Shown one piece after another: positions 42,830 through 54,590 of a stretch of 64,000 nt of DNA. The number at the start of each line of letters is the position of its first letter. Position 1 is the stretch's first letter. This stretch comes from Poecilobothrus nobilitatus (Eukaryota; Arthropoda; Insecta; Diptera; Dolichopodidae). The DNA is taken from the NCBI GenBank assembly GCA_947095535.1, contig OX352774.1, positions 8,494,001-8,558,000 of the forward strand. The letters run 5' to 3'. The notes beneath the pieces are model-generated. The model made no database searches. It was not told where the DNA came from and saw only the letters and a list, made by a program, of their open reading frames with translations. A program made the translations under genes and the position numbers.

Positions 42830-45732
42830 TAAGTACATAATACCATTTTTGTTTTTAAATTTTTTTTTTGTTTTTTGGCTGTTTATTTTTTTTATTATTT
42901 TCGATTGAACGTGAAAGTTTATTATTATATTTTTTCTTTATTGTCATTAATGTCAATATTGTGTTGTCTTTATTTTTCCAAAAAAAAAAAAAAAGTTCTT
43001 CTTTTTAAATAACATTTTTGGTTGTCTTTTTTTTAATGTAAACAAAAACATTTGCCAAAAATAAAAAAAAAAATAAAAAAATTATTCAATTGATTTATTT
43101 TAAAATTTCGTTTAAATATTTAAATAATAATATTTTTATTTTCTTCTATATAAAATTTTTATAAATATTTTATTAAATCTTTTTTTCTGGTATGATGACA
43201 TCTTCTTTTAAAATAAAGTGTTATTTACAATGTCTTAAAATTAACAATGTTTTAATAGTCAATTTTGAAATTTTATTAAATTGTTATTTATTTATATTTG
43301 AAATTTTAAATTAGAAAATGATGTTGTTATGATGTTGCACAATATCTAATATTGATATTTATAATTTATTATCCTGTAAAAAATTATATGTATATGTACA
43401 TATATCCTGATAGCTGGTAATCAATTCAAAAACATAAAAAAAGGTGGAATGTAATTAGACCCAAACAAAAATGATCTAATATATATATAAGACTTAACGA
43501 AAAATTATTTAATCTAGGCCTAACTAAATAAAACGTTCACACATATTCTGAAAAAGCGTATGATACATATATAATGCTGATTTTAGAAGCAACTTTAAAA
43601 ATTTTTCTAATCATTTTTTGCAAATAATTTATTTTGTAGATTTCGAACAGTTGATCTAAATCCCAAATACCGCTAAATAAATTATTTTAAAAACCTTGAT
43701 TTTGTAAGTTAGTTACAATCATAAAATCATTCTTAATTATTTATTTTAAGCTCAAATAAATCCTAAATATAAAATACAATCGAAATCAGAATTTCACATA
43801 TATTTTTATATCAATATCATATCACTTCATATGAAATCATATTACATATAATATATATGTAATATTATTTTCATATCCCCAGAATTAATGTTTATTTTTT
43901 TTTAAATTGGTCATAAAACGTAATAGACCCATTATTACCCATTCAAATTGTAAATAAACTGTATTGGATTTTATTTTATTAGGTCTTACTACACCCCTCC
44001 TACAAATGAATTCTTCTAGAAATTTTAATGTCTCTTCAGTTAAAATAAACTCTGTTTTAAAAAAAAAAAATACTTTTTTTTTGACGTACAGAATTTCGAG
44101 CTTTATACCTATATTAGATGTTAAAATAAACCATATTTAAATTTATTTATTTGAAATTATTTAATTTAATTAAAATTTGATATAATTACTATATATTATA
44201 TCCTAATATAGTGGCACTTACGTTAAATAACAAACAAAAAAAAAAAAAAATTAAAAAATATTAAATAAAGATCTGCAAATAATTTTTTTCCAAGAAATTA
44301 AAAACATCTTAAGAATATTTAATATAAAATTAGTATGTATTTAAACTTTTTCATGTTTCTTGGAATAAACGAAAAATTTTAAAATTGTTTTTGTTAAAAA
44401 AAAAAAGTTAATTATAGACTTTTAAAAATATCCGGTTCTTTTATTTATTTATTATTGTTATTTTATTATTGGTAAACTTTAAAGTTATTTGTATTTAAGT
44501 TTTGGTTGATAAGTACTCATTGTAATTTTTTATTTTAAATATTTTATTTTTAAATAAAATGATAAATCATGAGAATAAATTATGTAATTATGAGAATAAT
44601 TATGTAATAAAAAAAATAAGTGTAAAAAAGTGTTAAATTACTGTTTTATATTTATTTCCTTTTTTTTTTATTTTTTGTATATATATTTATTATTTTAAAT
44701 TGTATTTTAAAAATATTTACAAATGTTTGATAGTATAATCTAAATATTTGAATCTCCATATAGTATACGCAAGATGTTATAGTGTCCACATAGTACATAT
44801 GGTATTCAGGGGACCACAGTTAAATTTACTTATAATATATAGCATTATCTGAAGTAAAATAATAACGATCAAGAAAAAAAAAATTAAAAACATTATTCAT
44901 GAGTATTAAGTTAAGTTTAATTCCAGAGTATTACTGATTGGCTATAGTGATTACAGTCTTTTAGATTATGAAGCCGGTAAATGAGTTAATTGATTGTTTT
45001 CTTCTTACATCAAAAAGTAGCAAGTTAAAATATTTTAGTTCCTGAAGAGATCAGATTTCTGCTATCTAGTTTGTTTCTGTTCGATTCGATAGGCAATTAA
45101 GATTTTCCATGTTCCTATAATTCTATAATAAATTATAAGTGTTACACCATGGGAGGTAATATTTATGTTTTCATAATTATTTCATTTTTTCTAAGTATTT
45201 TCAAGGGGAATTAACATACTAATTAATTTTTAATCAATGTAATTTTAAATAAGAAAATGTCATTAATAAAACTGTACAACATCTTGTTAGACACGTTTTT
45301 TGGTATAGTTAACAAATTATACAAAAATAGCACTTTTATAACAAAAAAAAAAAAAACACATTTTAAGCCAAATATTTAAAAAATTATTATTTTTATATAA
45401 ATATACATATGTAGTTTAAAATTTTCATCTTTTTTTAATTTTAAAACTTTTTAGTATATCTTTAGAATAAATAGATTTGTCTTTCTACCTTTAGAATAAA
45501 AAAAAAGAGTTGCCTGTAAATATGCAAATTCTTTTAACATTTCTTTTTTTTTTTTCGATTTATTTCAAATAAAGCCAAAATGTCCTCTGTAGCCGAGGGT
45601 CTTACTAATATTACTACAATTTATTGTATAATATTAGATTAAGATAAATAAATAAATTTAAATAAAGTATTGTGAAATTAAATTTTTATAAAAAAAACCA
45701 TGCACCATCCGAAATTCATCCAATAATATTAG
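42830..45732. other. Gene-free AT-rich region
   Basis: Extremely AT-rich, with many T and A tracts. I see no gene, RNA or element here. Confidence 0.5.
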
Positions 45733-45767
45733 GAACCTTAATAGAAATGAACCTTCTATTAAGGTTC
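45733..45767. repeat. Perfect 14-bp inverted repeat with 7-base loop
   Basis: GAACCTTAATAGAA (45733-45746) and TTCTATTAAGGTTC (45754-45767) are exact inverses around ATGAACC. It would form a strong hairpin in DNA or RNA. No gene is near, and the flanks do not suggest a larger element. Confidence 0.8.
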
Positions 45768-48388
45768 TATAGGAATGAAGGATATAAATCAGATTTGTTA
45801 TATTAATTAGAAAATGATTAGTATAACATTCAATGGATATAATTATGGAATTAATTTATAAAGAAAATGTATTAAATTTAATGGCATATAGGTATGTTAT
45901 ATATCAAGTAGAAAAATTTTTACTTACAAGTACTTTAGTTAAAAAAATTAATATTTTGTTAATGATAGCTGATATTTAAATAAAGGTTTTACGTTTTACT
46001 ATTAACTATTACCATTAGAACCTGAAAACTTTGTTAATAAAATTGGTTTAAGAAAATTTGTTATATTATTCTTCTTATAAATCATTGGATGGTATTTAAA
46101 GATGCCTTAACAAATTCAACTAGCAGTTGAATAGTTGCATTTTTTTTTATTAAATTAAAAAAACCAATCTATTACTTTTGTAAATCTTTTTTTTTTTTGT
46201 AAATCTATAAATGTTGTTTCGAATAAAGATGAATAAACTTTTTACAGAAATGATTTTTGTATTTTCTATCTATGTCACTAATTATCTATTTATAAAATAA
46301 CATTTTTTTAAAGTTTTGTTTTAAGAAAATCGATTGACAGTTCCTCATGTCTACATAAATTTGTTAAAATGATGTTGATTTTACATTATTGATTTTTTGC
46401 TGAGAATAGAGTGGCAATAGTGTTAAAATAAATTGCAGGTGAACGTTTTTAAAATTTTATTTTAGTTTTATCTAAAAATAAATCAAAAAAAAACCTGGTT
46501 AAAACTTGATATGTTGACTTGTAGCATTTTTTAATGCAGTTAGAAATGATTTATAAATAAATAACATCTAATCGTTTGTTTTATTTAATCATTGATTTCT
46601 TTTTAAGAAATATTTTGCAAAAAGAGTCTTACATTCAGACAAGTGAAACACTATATTATATAAAAGATCCAAATAGTTCGAGTTAGAAATATTAAGTCAC
46701 TTTCGAAATCTATACCTATCTATAACTGAGGATAACTTGGTTTCATTTAACGTCATTTGCTTTTATTAAATTGTTTTAGATCCGACAATTCATATATATT
46801 GGAAATACATTGAAGAGCCATTATATTCTTAAAATATTTAAAAAAAAAACCAAAGATATATAGAGATTGCGCTTGTTGAACAAAAAAAAAATTTAATTCT
46901 TAAAGTTGCATTTTGTCAAAAAATCTGCTAAGATAAAACGAAATCGCTTGCGTTCATACATATCAGTGTTTACATCAAATAATTTTTGCAGATGGTTTAG
47001 TGCGCTCAGCGTTGGCAAATGTTTAAATGAAAACAAAACATTGTAAGTTTTTCATGGTTTTTTTTTTTAAAAATCGGTGTTAGGCCGTTACATATTTATA
47101 TTGCATTTTAAAAAATATTTTCATGGTTTTAATAAAATATTTAAATATAGCACCTTTATAAGACCAAAATGATCGCCTGTATCACGATTAAAACTAATTA
47201 TATTTGCCAATTTCCAAATAGTTATAAATCGCACCTTCTCCAATATGATTGTAAGACCAAATTTTATTTTTAAAAGAATTGAATTTCATTTTTTTGTTGC
47301 TGAAATTATTAAAAAAATTAGTGAGTACTTGTATATTAAATTCATATCTGAACATTTACTTTAAAAGATTATCTGTCCACATGAAAGTGCGTTTGAAGGA
47401 TTATAAGTCTTTTTTTTTATGACATTTTAGAAAATTGGCTAGGAGGCACACTGTCATTCAATAAATTCATTAGTATTCCAATTTTATTTTTATATTCTAA
47501 CCCCTATTCAGAATAATAAAAAACTAATAACTATATGAAACTTTAAAAGCCTCTATGAATAAAAATTACTGTAGAAAAAATTTCTGCCTCGCACATTTTA
47601 TGTTCATAGTTGCCAAGTAAAAATATATATCTGACATCAACGCATAGTTTTTCTGTAACTATAACCATAATAAGCCAAATCTTATTTTCGAAACTTTCAT
47701 TCCAATATAATGTTTTTCATAAATAAAATTAGAATTTTTGTAACTTTTATACTAACATTAACTTCAGAAAGAAAGAAAATATGTAGTGCTGTAAAAATAT
47801 CTGTACTGTACTGTATACTAAATAATATTTTTTTTTTGTATGGGCAATTTAGAAAATAAAAATGTAGATAGTTATTTCTTTTCAAATAATTTCCTTATTA
47901 TTTTTTCAATTCTATATTTAAATTTAAAATAACAAAAAGTAACAACTTGTATGCAATAATTATTTTAATTTTAATACCTACCATCAATTCAGTTGTCTTT
48001 AAGAATATATTAAATATAAAAGAAAATCAGAATATTTTGAAGATTCTTATAGGTTTTATTTAAAAAGTACATAAAATATTAATGTCTTCTATTTGCTCGC
48101 TTTTAAATAGAAAAAAAAACACTATAATTATACAAATTATTTATATATGAGACTAATTTATTTTTATGTACTTACATTTTATTTTTTGTATTTTCTTTAT
48201 TTTGACAGTTTAATTTTCACACTTGAACTTAAAAACATGTCATCACAATTAAATGTCATTCATTATTAATTTTTGGTTTTCAGTTTTGTTTTGATAATAT
48301 AAATTTATAAAAAGTATTATAAAATGAATTTTCAGTTTATAATTCATTAATTTTTATTATCACTAATTCAAAAGTCAAGACTGTTTAT
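45768..48388. other. Gene-free AT-rich region
   Basis: No gene or recognised element; the open frame at 47697-47885 is compositional. Confidence 0.5.
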
Positions 48389-49389
48389 TATACCCTACAC
48401 ATTAAGTATAGGGTATATTAACTTTGGTATGGTGTTTGTAACCACCAAAAGGAAGCGAGTTAGGTATAGACATGTATATATATTCTGAGTCAGGATCACC
48501 GCCTGAGTCGATTTAGCGATGTCCGTCCGTACGCACGATAACTCAAAAAATAATGATGCTATCTTGATGAAATTTATACTGTAGGTTAACAATGACTAAA
48601 GAAAGACGGGGATTGCAAATGGGCGAAATCGGACCATGCGTTCGAGTACCTCCCATACAACTCCCAAAACCTAATACGCATATTTTCGAAATTAATAAAG
48701 ATAGAAACTTAAAATTTTGTACGAGGGTGTGTTTTTCTGAATCCCTGATATCCCCAAAATTTGAGATGAATTGGAGTGGTTGTTCGGGTACCTCCCATAC
48801 AAATCCCAAAACCGAACAAGCATATATTCGAAATTATTAAAGATAGAAACTTCAAATTTGGTACTAGGGTGTTGTTTCCTGAATCCCTGATTTGTCCAAA
48901 ATTTAAGATGAAGTAGAATGGTTGTTCGGGTACCTCCCATACAACTCCCAAAACCGAACAAGCATATGTTCGAAATTAATAAAGATAAAAACCTCAAATT
49001 TGGTACTAGGGTGTTGTTTCCTGAATCCCTGATTTGTCCAAAATTTAAGATGAATTAGAATGGTTGTTCGGGTATCTGCCACACAACTCCTAAGACCAAA
49101 CAAGCATATCTTCGAAATTAATAAATATATAAACTTGAAATTTGATATAAGAATTTGATGTTCTACCCTGTTGATGTCTCTAAAATTTGAGATGAATTGG
49201 GGTGGTGATCCGCGTGCCTTCACACACTTCCCAAGACCTAACAAGCATATTTTCGAATTTAATAAAGATAGAAATCTGAAATTTTGTACAAAGGTTGTAA
49301 AAGCATTTATTTTTTTAGCTTAGTTATATTAAATACCTAACTAAAATAACTTATGGATTTTTAATTTAAGTTATTTTAGTTAGTTTTGT
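48389..49389 (+). mobile_element. Hairpin-capped element B1 with five 141-bp units
   Basis: Begins with the hairpin TATACCC..GGGTATA (48389-48417), then about 100 bp including GAGTCGATTTAGCGATG, a GTCCGTCCGTACGCACGATA run (about 48520-48540), and a tandem array. The landmark CGGGTACCTCCCATACAACT recurs about every 141 bp in five units (the last partial). Units 2 and 3 are nearly identical. It ends in an AT-rich tail with AAAAGCATTTATTTTTTTAG. The inverted copy B2 lies 1.2 kb away. Minus-strand open frames here (48543-49244, with repeated CMGGTRT) are artefacts of the array. Confidence 0.88.
48630..49300. repeat. Tandem array inside B1, unit about 141 bp
   Basis: Five units start near 48637, 48781, 48920, 49062 and 49203. 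Units 2 and 3 (48781-49061) differ at only a few positions, while units 1, 4 and 5 correspond to the three units present in B2. Units 2 and 3 are therefore the likely extra copies. Confidence 0.85.
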
Positions 49390-49761
49390 TCAACGAATAT
49401 AAGCAGTGTAAAAAAAAGCATTTTTATGTTTTTGGACGTGAATTCGACACTTCATAAGATCGACACTTTTAACTAGATATATTTCATAAATTTTATACGT
49501 ATATTTTTACATAAGATGTCAAAAGAAAAAATAGCGGAAATTTCTCCTGATCTGTGGGATACTTGTTTTTTGTTTTGTTCTTTCTTGCAGTAACTAGCAA
49601 GACAACAGTAACTAGCTATATAGAAATGCAATATAGTATGTAAGTAGATATGTAGAAATGCAATTAATTTGTGGTTGGGGCTCAAATTTTTTGCCGATTA
49701 ATTTTTCTTCACGCAAAAACCAAAATTGTTCTTCTGTATACTTATTTTATATTCTTAGAAT
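49390..49761. other. Left part of the spacer between the inverted B elements
   Basis: AT-rich sequence without recognised features. Open frame 49473-49685 shows no domain. Confidence 0.5.
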
Positions 49762-49886
49762 TTCGGTGGGTAAGAGCGTATGAAATACGCTGCAAACACC
49801 ACCGAGGAAGTATACGCTTGAATCCTACAAACCTGGAAAGGAAAATCTGTGTTATTTCCTTAACACATTTATGTGACAGGGGAATA
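49762..49886 (+). mobile_element. tRNA-derived SINE, copy 7, internally deleted
   Basis: The head is TCGGTGGGTAAGAGCGTATG followed by AAATACGCTGCAAACACC, then a mutated B box (ACGCTTGAATCCTAC). The body is then missing about 60 bp (CACGTCGTAAGAG through CACGCC) and resumes at CTGGAAAGGAAAATC, ending ATTTATGTGACAGGGG. It sits in the spacer between inverted elements B1 and B2. Confidence 0.85.
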
Positions 49887-50636
49887 ACAACAAACAAAAT
49901 TTCTTTTTATATTATTTTTCTAATTACATATTATGTTGTAATTTTGAAATAAGAATTTATTGCGATGTGGTTTACAAGTTAGACTATTATGGATCAACCC
50001 TAGCTTCAGTCTAATTGTTTGTTTTTTGTTAAGTTTCAGTATAAAAAATACCGGTAATTTTTTTTATCGAATCTATCGAAAGATAAAATATATCACAAAA
50101 ACACATTACAAATTTCAAACAAATAAAAAAAAACTACAAAAATTTTTCTTGTGCTATTAATTTGTTTATTTCAGCACTTTCTTCTACTTATTCATTTAAA
50201 TTTAAGTGAATTCAAATATCCCAGGGGAGAATGGAAGCATACAATCATGCATGATGGAAGAATTCTCAAGAAGATATGTATGAATGACTGCTGGTTTCCT
50301 CTATTATTTCTTTTTTTCATACAAAATCTTAGAGAAAAGAATCAATTCGATCGATTTTTAGTTCGTGTTCTTCTTTTTGAGGTATTGAGAAGGCATTTAC
50401 AATGTATGAATATAGTAGATAATATATAGAATGCGGAACTTTAAAAAACAGTTAATCAACATAAATATGTATACATATAAATTTAAAAGTTTGAATTCAA
50501 TATTAAAATTATTAAAAAAAACTAATAATAAATGATGGCAACACTTAGTCAGTAACAGTATAATATGTATATTTAGCAAACGTAAATTAGTAAAAAACAA
50601 GTAAATGTAACAGTAAGTCGATGCAACCAACTTATT
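49887..50636. other. Right part of the spacer between the inverted B elements
   Basis: No gene is recognised. The open frames at 49960-50160 and 50151-50429 have no domain or splice context that I can support. Confidence 0.5.
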
Positions 50637-51355
50637 TATACCCTACAACTAAAAAATTCAAATTAAATTAAAAATCCATAAGTTATTTTAGTTAGGTATT
50701 TAATACAAGCTAAAAAAATAAATGCTTTTACAACCTTTGTACAAAATTTCAGGTTTCTATCTTTATTGAATTTGAAGATATGCTTGTTAGGTCTTGGGAA
50801 GTGTGTGAAGGTACCCGGACCACCAGCCCAATTCATCTCAAATTTTAGATACATTATCAGAACAGGGTAGAACGCTCTTATATCAAATTTCAAGTTTTTA
50901 TCTTTATTAATTTCGAAGATATGCTTGTTCGGTTTTGGGAGTTGAGTGGAAGATACCCGAACAACCACTCCAATTCATCTCAAATTTTAGAGATATCAGG
51001 GATTCAGAAAAAAACACCCACGTACAAAATTTTAAGTTTCTACCTTTATTAATTTCGAAGATATGCATGTTCGGTTTTGGGAGTTGTATGGGAGGTAGCC
51101 GAACCCATGATCCGATTTCGTCCATTTGCAATCCCCGTCTTTCTTTAGTCATTGTTAACCTACAGTATAAATTTCATCAAAAATCATTATTTTTTGAGTT
51201 ATTGTGCGTACGGACGGACGGATATCGCTAAATCGACTAAGAAAGTGATCTTGATTCAGAATATATATACATGTCCATATCTAACTTGCTTCCTTTTGGT
51301 GGTTACAAACACCATACCAAAGTTAATATACCCTATGCTTTAGGTGTAGGGTATA
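50637..51355 (-). mobile_element. Hairpin-capped element B2 with three units
   Basis: Inverted relative to B1. The hairpin TATACCC..GGGTATA is at 51327-51355, the GTGCGTACGGACGGACGG run is at about 51204-51221, and the array has units equivalent to units 1, 4 and 5 of B1. The far end begins TATACCCTAC at 50637, so this copy also has matching terminal inverted repeats of about 10 bases; B1 lacks the equivalent. It is about 720 bp and encodes no protein. Confidence 0.88.
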
Positions 51356-54300
51356 ATAAAAACGCAAAAAAGCAAAAAAAAAAATAGCACATAATTTAAA
51401 TAACTGTTTATGTTTTTTTTTCAAAATTTTTATGTGTATACGTGAATGTATGCATTTACACCTGTTTTGTAGTTTACACCCTAAAGTTATGTATTTAACT
51501 TAACTTGAGTATTATCGGGTATTATGATATTATATTTTAGTTTTGTTTTTTCTTTTTCTTTTTCTCAATATTTTTATTTAAAGCTTTTATAAAAATTGTA
51601 TTTTATTTTATAACATAACACATATTAAAAATATATGTATGTATATACGAATATCTACAATATGTATGTATATGAATGTATGTTAAGAAAACCTTTAAAC
51701 TTATTGAAAAATAAAAAGCTTTTCTTTCATAATTTTAAGTTTATTTAATAAAATACTTATTAACACATCAGGTAACAATATATGTAAATTTAATTTTTTA
51801 TTTTTTTTTTATATACATACATACACACATACATACTTATTATATTTACTTTTTACATTGATACAATGTATTGGTAAAAAACAAAAACAAAAGTTGTACA
51901 TAATAATATATAATATATACATATATATATGCATGTTGAATTTATAATATATATATTGAATAATAAAATCATTGACATTTTCTACTAGATACAATGTATA
52001 CATATATATTATATATAAACATATTATATACAATCAACACACTAATTCATACAGAGGGTATTTAGAGTATGAATAAGAATTTTCCTTTAAATATAAACGA
52101 AAAAAAAAAATAAATAAAAAATTTTCATCATAGTAAACGTCCTTGATATACCCTTGACTTGACTTTTTTGTTGTAGTTTTATATATTTGTTTTTTTTTTT
52201 TTTTTGGGAACATTTTTCGCAAAGCTTATTATTGAATTGCTTTTTTTTTTTGTTTTTATTTTTTTTCTTTTCTCTGTTTTTCTTTCTGTTTTTTTTTTTA
52301 TTTTATTTTTTTTTTTGTTTTTAGTTGTTATTATTATGTTCATCACTTAAAATGTTAAAATTTAGAATCGGTAAAATAAAATTTTAGGAAAAGCCGACAG
52401 TATGAAAATTTAATTTGTTAAGAGTAAATTAAACGGAAAAATAACAGAATAAAGAAAACAAAATAAAAAAAAAGTTATTTGTTTTATTTTTTTTTCAGTT
52501 TTTTTGTTAAATCTAAATAAAATAAAAAAAAAATTTTTTTTTTTGAATTATTTTAAACAAAAGTTCTACTTATTTTTAAATAAAAAATTTTAAGTGATTT
52601 ATACGAAAAAAAAAAAAAAAAAATAACAATGAATATTACAAAAAAAGAAAAATATAAAAAGACAAAAAAAAATTATAAGAAATTAATTTAATATTAAATT
52701 AACATAATTTTTTTTTTTTTACCGTTGTTATCAAAACGAAATTACTCTTAACATTTTTCTTTTAACATACAAAAAATTATATATATATATAATTTGAAAA
52801 TAAAAAAAAAATCAAAAAATTAAACGGAAGTGTATATTTTGTGTGTGTGAGTGTTTGTAAGTTTTTTTTTTTTAAACTAAAACGTGAATTATTATTATTA
52901 TTATTATAAAATCTACTATTATAACAATCTATAGTTAAGTTTATTATATCGTATATATATAGAAAATGTTATATTCGTATATAAAAAAAAAAAAATAATA
53001 ATAAAAGAAAAAAATTAAATTTAGAACAAGGACTCTCTTATTGTTTTTCTCTTTATATTCTTATATTATATTATATATTATATATATATGTATATTTTGC
53101 TAAATACATTACAATAATTTACATTATAAATGATTGTATATAAAAATATATAAATACATCATATATATATATGTACTTTACACATACACATTAATATCAG
53201 TCAGTTAAATGAAATAATAAAATAAAGGACAAGTGTGGTGCAATAACATTTTAGAACAAAAGTAAAAGTAATAAAAATAAAAAAATAAAATAATAATAAA
53301 AATAATAATAAAATAGTGAAAATAAATAACGATTATATACATTTTATTATTATTAATTTAATTTATATTTACTATAATTAAATTAACTTTAGTTTTTGTT
53401 TTTTTTTTTTTTTTCTGTTGATATTTATTATTAAATAAATAAACAATTAATTGATTTTTTGCACTATTAAAATTTATTATTTTCTTTCGATTTTTTTAAT
53501 TTTTATAAAAATTAAATTGATAAAAAAGGATATAAAAAAGGAGAGTGACGAAGGAGAAGAAAGTACTTATTTTTATTATACATATATATTTTTGTTTTTT
53601 TTGTTTTGAAAATTTTTTTCTTTAACACTTTTTTTGTTTTAATTTTTTTTTTGTTTTTTTTGTAATACTAATAATAATTTTTAAAATAGTTTTTTTTCAA
53701 AATATATTAGTCAAAAAAATTTTATGAAATAAAAGTAGTGATTAACCATATACCATTTATCATATTTTGAATACAAATATGTACTCAATTTTCTTAATAT
53801 GTATACATCTGTATATGTATATTGAAATTTTCATTCGAAAAGAAAATTTCATTTAATAATTCGTAATTGGGTGGTTGCAGTATACGAATTCCTATAGCAA
53901 AAATATTTTTACAATACATCTCTTTTATACATAGGTATATAATATTTTCATTGATGATAAACATACACTCTCAAAATTCCATATATAGTAACCACCCCTT
54001 GATGAACTTTTGTATGATAATAAGAAAAAAACAAAAAAATCTTGTATTCCATAAATTGTATAATAATCAATTGCAAATAAATGTCAAATTGTCTGTACCG
54101 CCGGTGTTTAGACTATTATTAGATTATTTTATTTAAAGGGATATAAATAACAATACGAAATTTTTGATGTAGATCTATAATTATATTGCCCCTATTACTA
54201 TACCTGTTGTAGATGTTGCCTTCACTTATAACACTTCTTTCAGCCCTATACTAACTCAAAGAAACTGAAATTCTGTAGAGGATTTATTAATGACAGTTCA

Positions 54301-54511
54301 TTTTAAAATACTGTCAGTGGGGATTAGTTAAAAATATTTCATTCGCGGTTTGATTTATTAAGTGGTTCGGTCCGCGTTTATTAAGTGGTACAAATAAGAA
54401 AATATCAACTACTCATATTCTATAATATATTATACCAATTAATTTCATGTATCATATATTAATGCTTTTAAGGTTGTATTAATTTAAGACACATTCTAGA
54501 AATTTAAATCC
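51356..54511. other. Gene-free region rich in TA/CATA microsatellites and T-tracts
   Basis: Dense with poly-T, poly-A and TATA/CATA tracts (for example 51820-52030 and 52740-52790). The conserved-looking parts are simple repeats. No open frame (51809-52033, 52034-52222, 53867-54136) has a recognisable domain. At about 54350-54400 TTTATTAAGTGGT occurs twice beside CGCGG/CCGCG. Confidence 0.5.
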
Positions 54512-54590
54512 AAACGTCCCTTAGTCGCAAACATCCCTTCGTCGCAAACGTCCCTTCGTCGCAAACGTCCCTTCGTCGCAAACGTCCCTT
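54512..54590. repeat. GC-rich minisatellite, 17-bp unit, 4.6 copies
   Basis: The unit AAACGTCCCTTCGTCGC starts at 54512, 54529, 54546, 54563 and 54580 (last partial). The central units are identical; unit 1 has TAGTCGC and unit 2 has ACATCCC. It is the clearest GC-rich island in this part of the window, with CpG-containing units. It is too regular and gap-free to be a CRISPR-like array. Confidence 0.93.

Noticed and set aside
45590..45660. TCCTCTGTAGCCGAGGGTCTTAC with a following AATAAATAAATAAA-like tail as a LINE 3' end
   Set aside because: Too short and without a second copy in the window to support a retrotransposon call.
48543..49244. Overlapping minus-strand open frames with a repeated CMGGTRT motif
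   Set aside because: The motif is the translation of the 141-bp DNA unit of element B1 in several frames; the unit length and frame overlaps fit a tandem array and not a protein.
50151..50429. 92-codon open frame as a possible exon
   Set aside because: No domain, no supported splice sites and no neighbouring exon in a compatible frame; hydrophobic composition follows the base composition.
54512..54590. Regular repeats considered as a CRISPR array
   Set aside because: The 17-bp units are head to tail with no spacers, in a eukaryotic genome.
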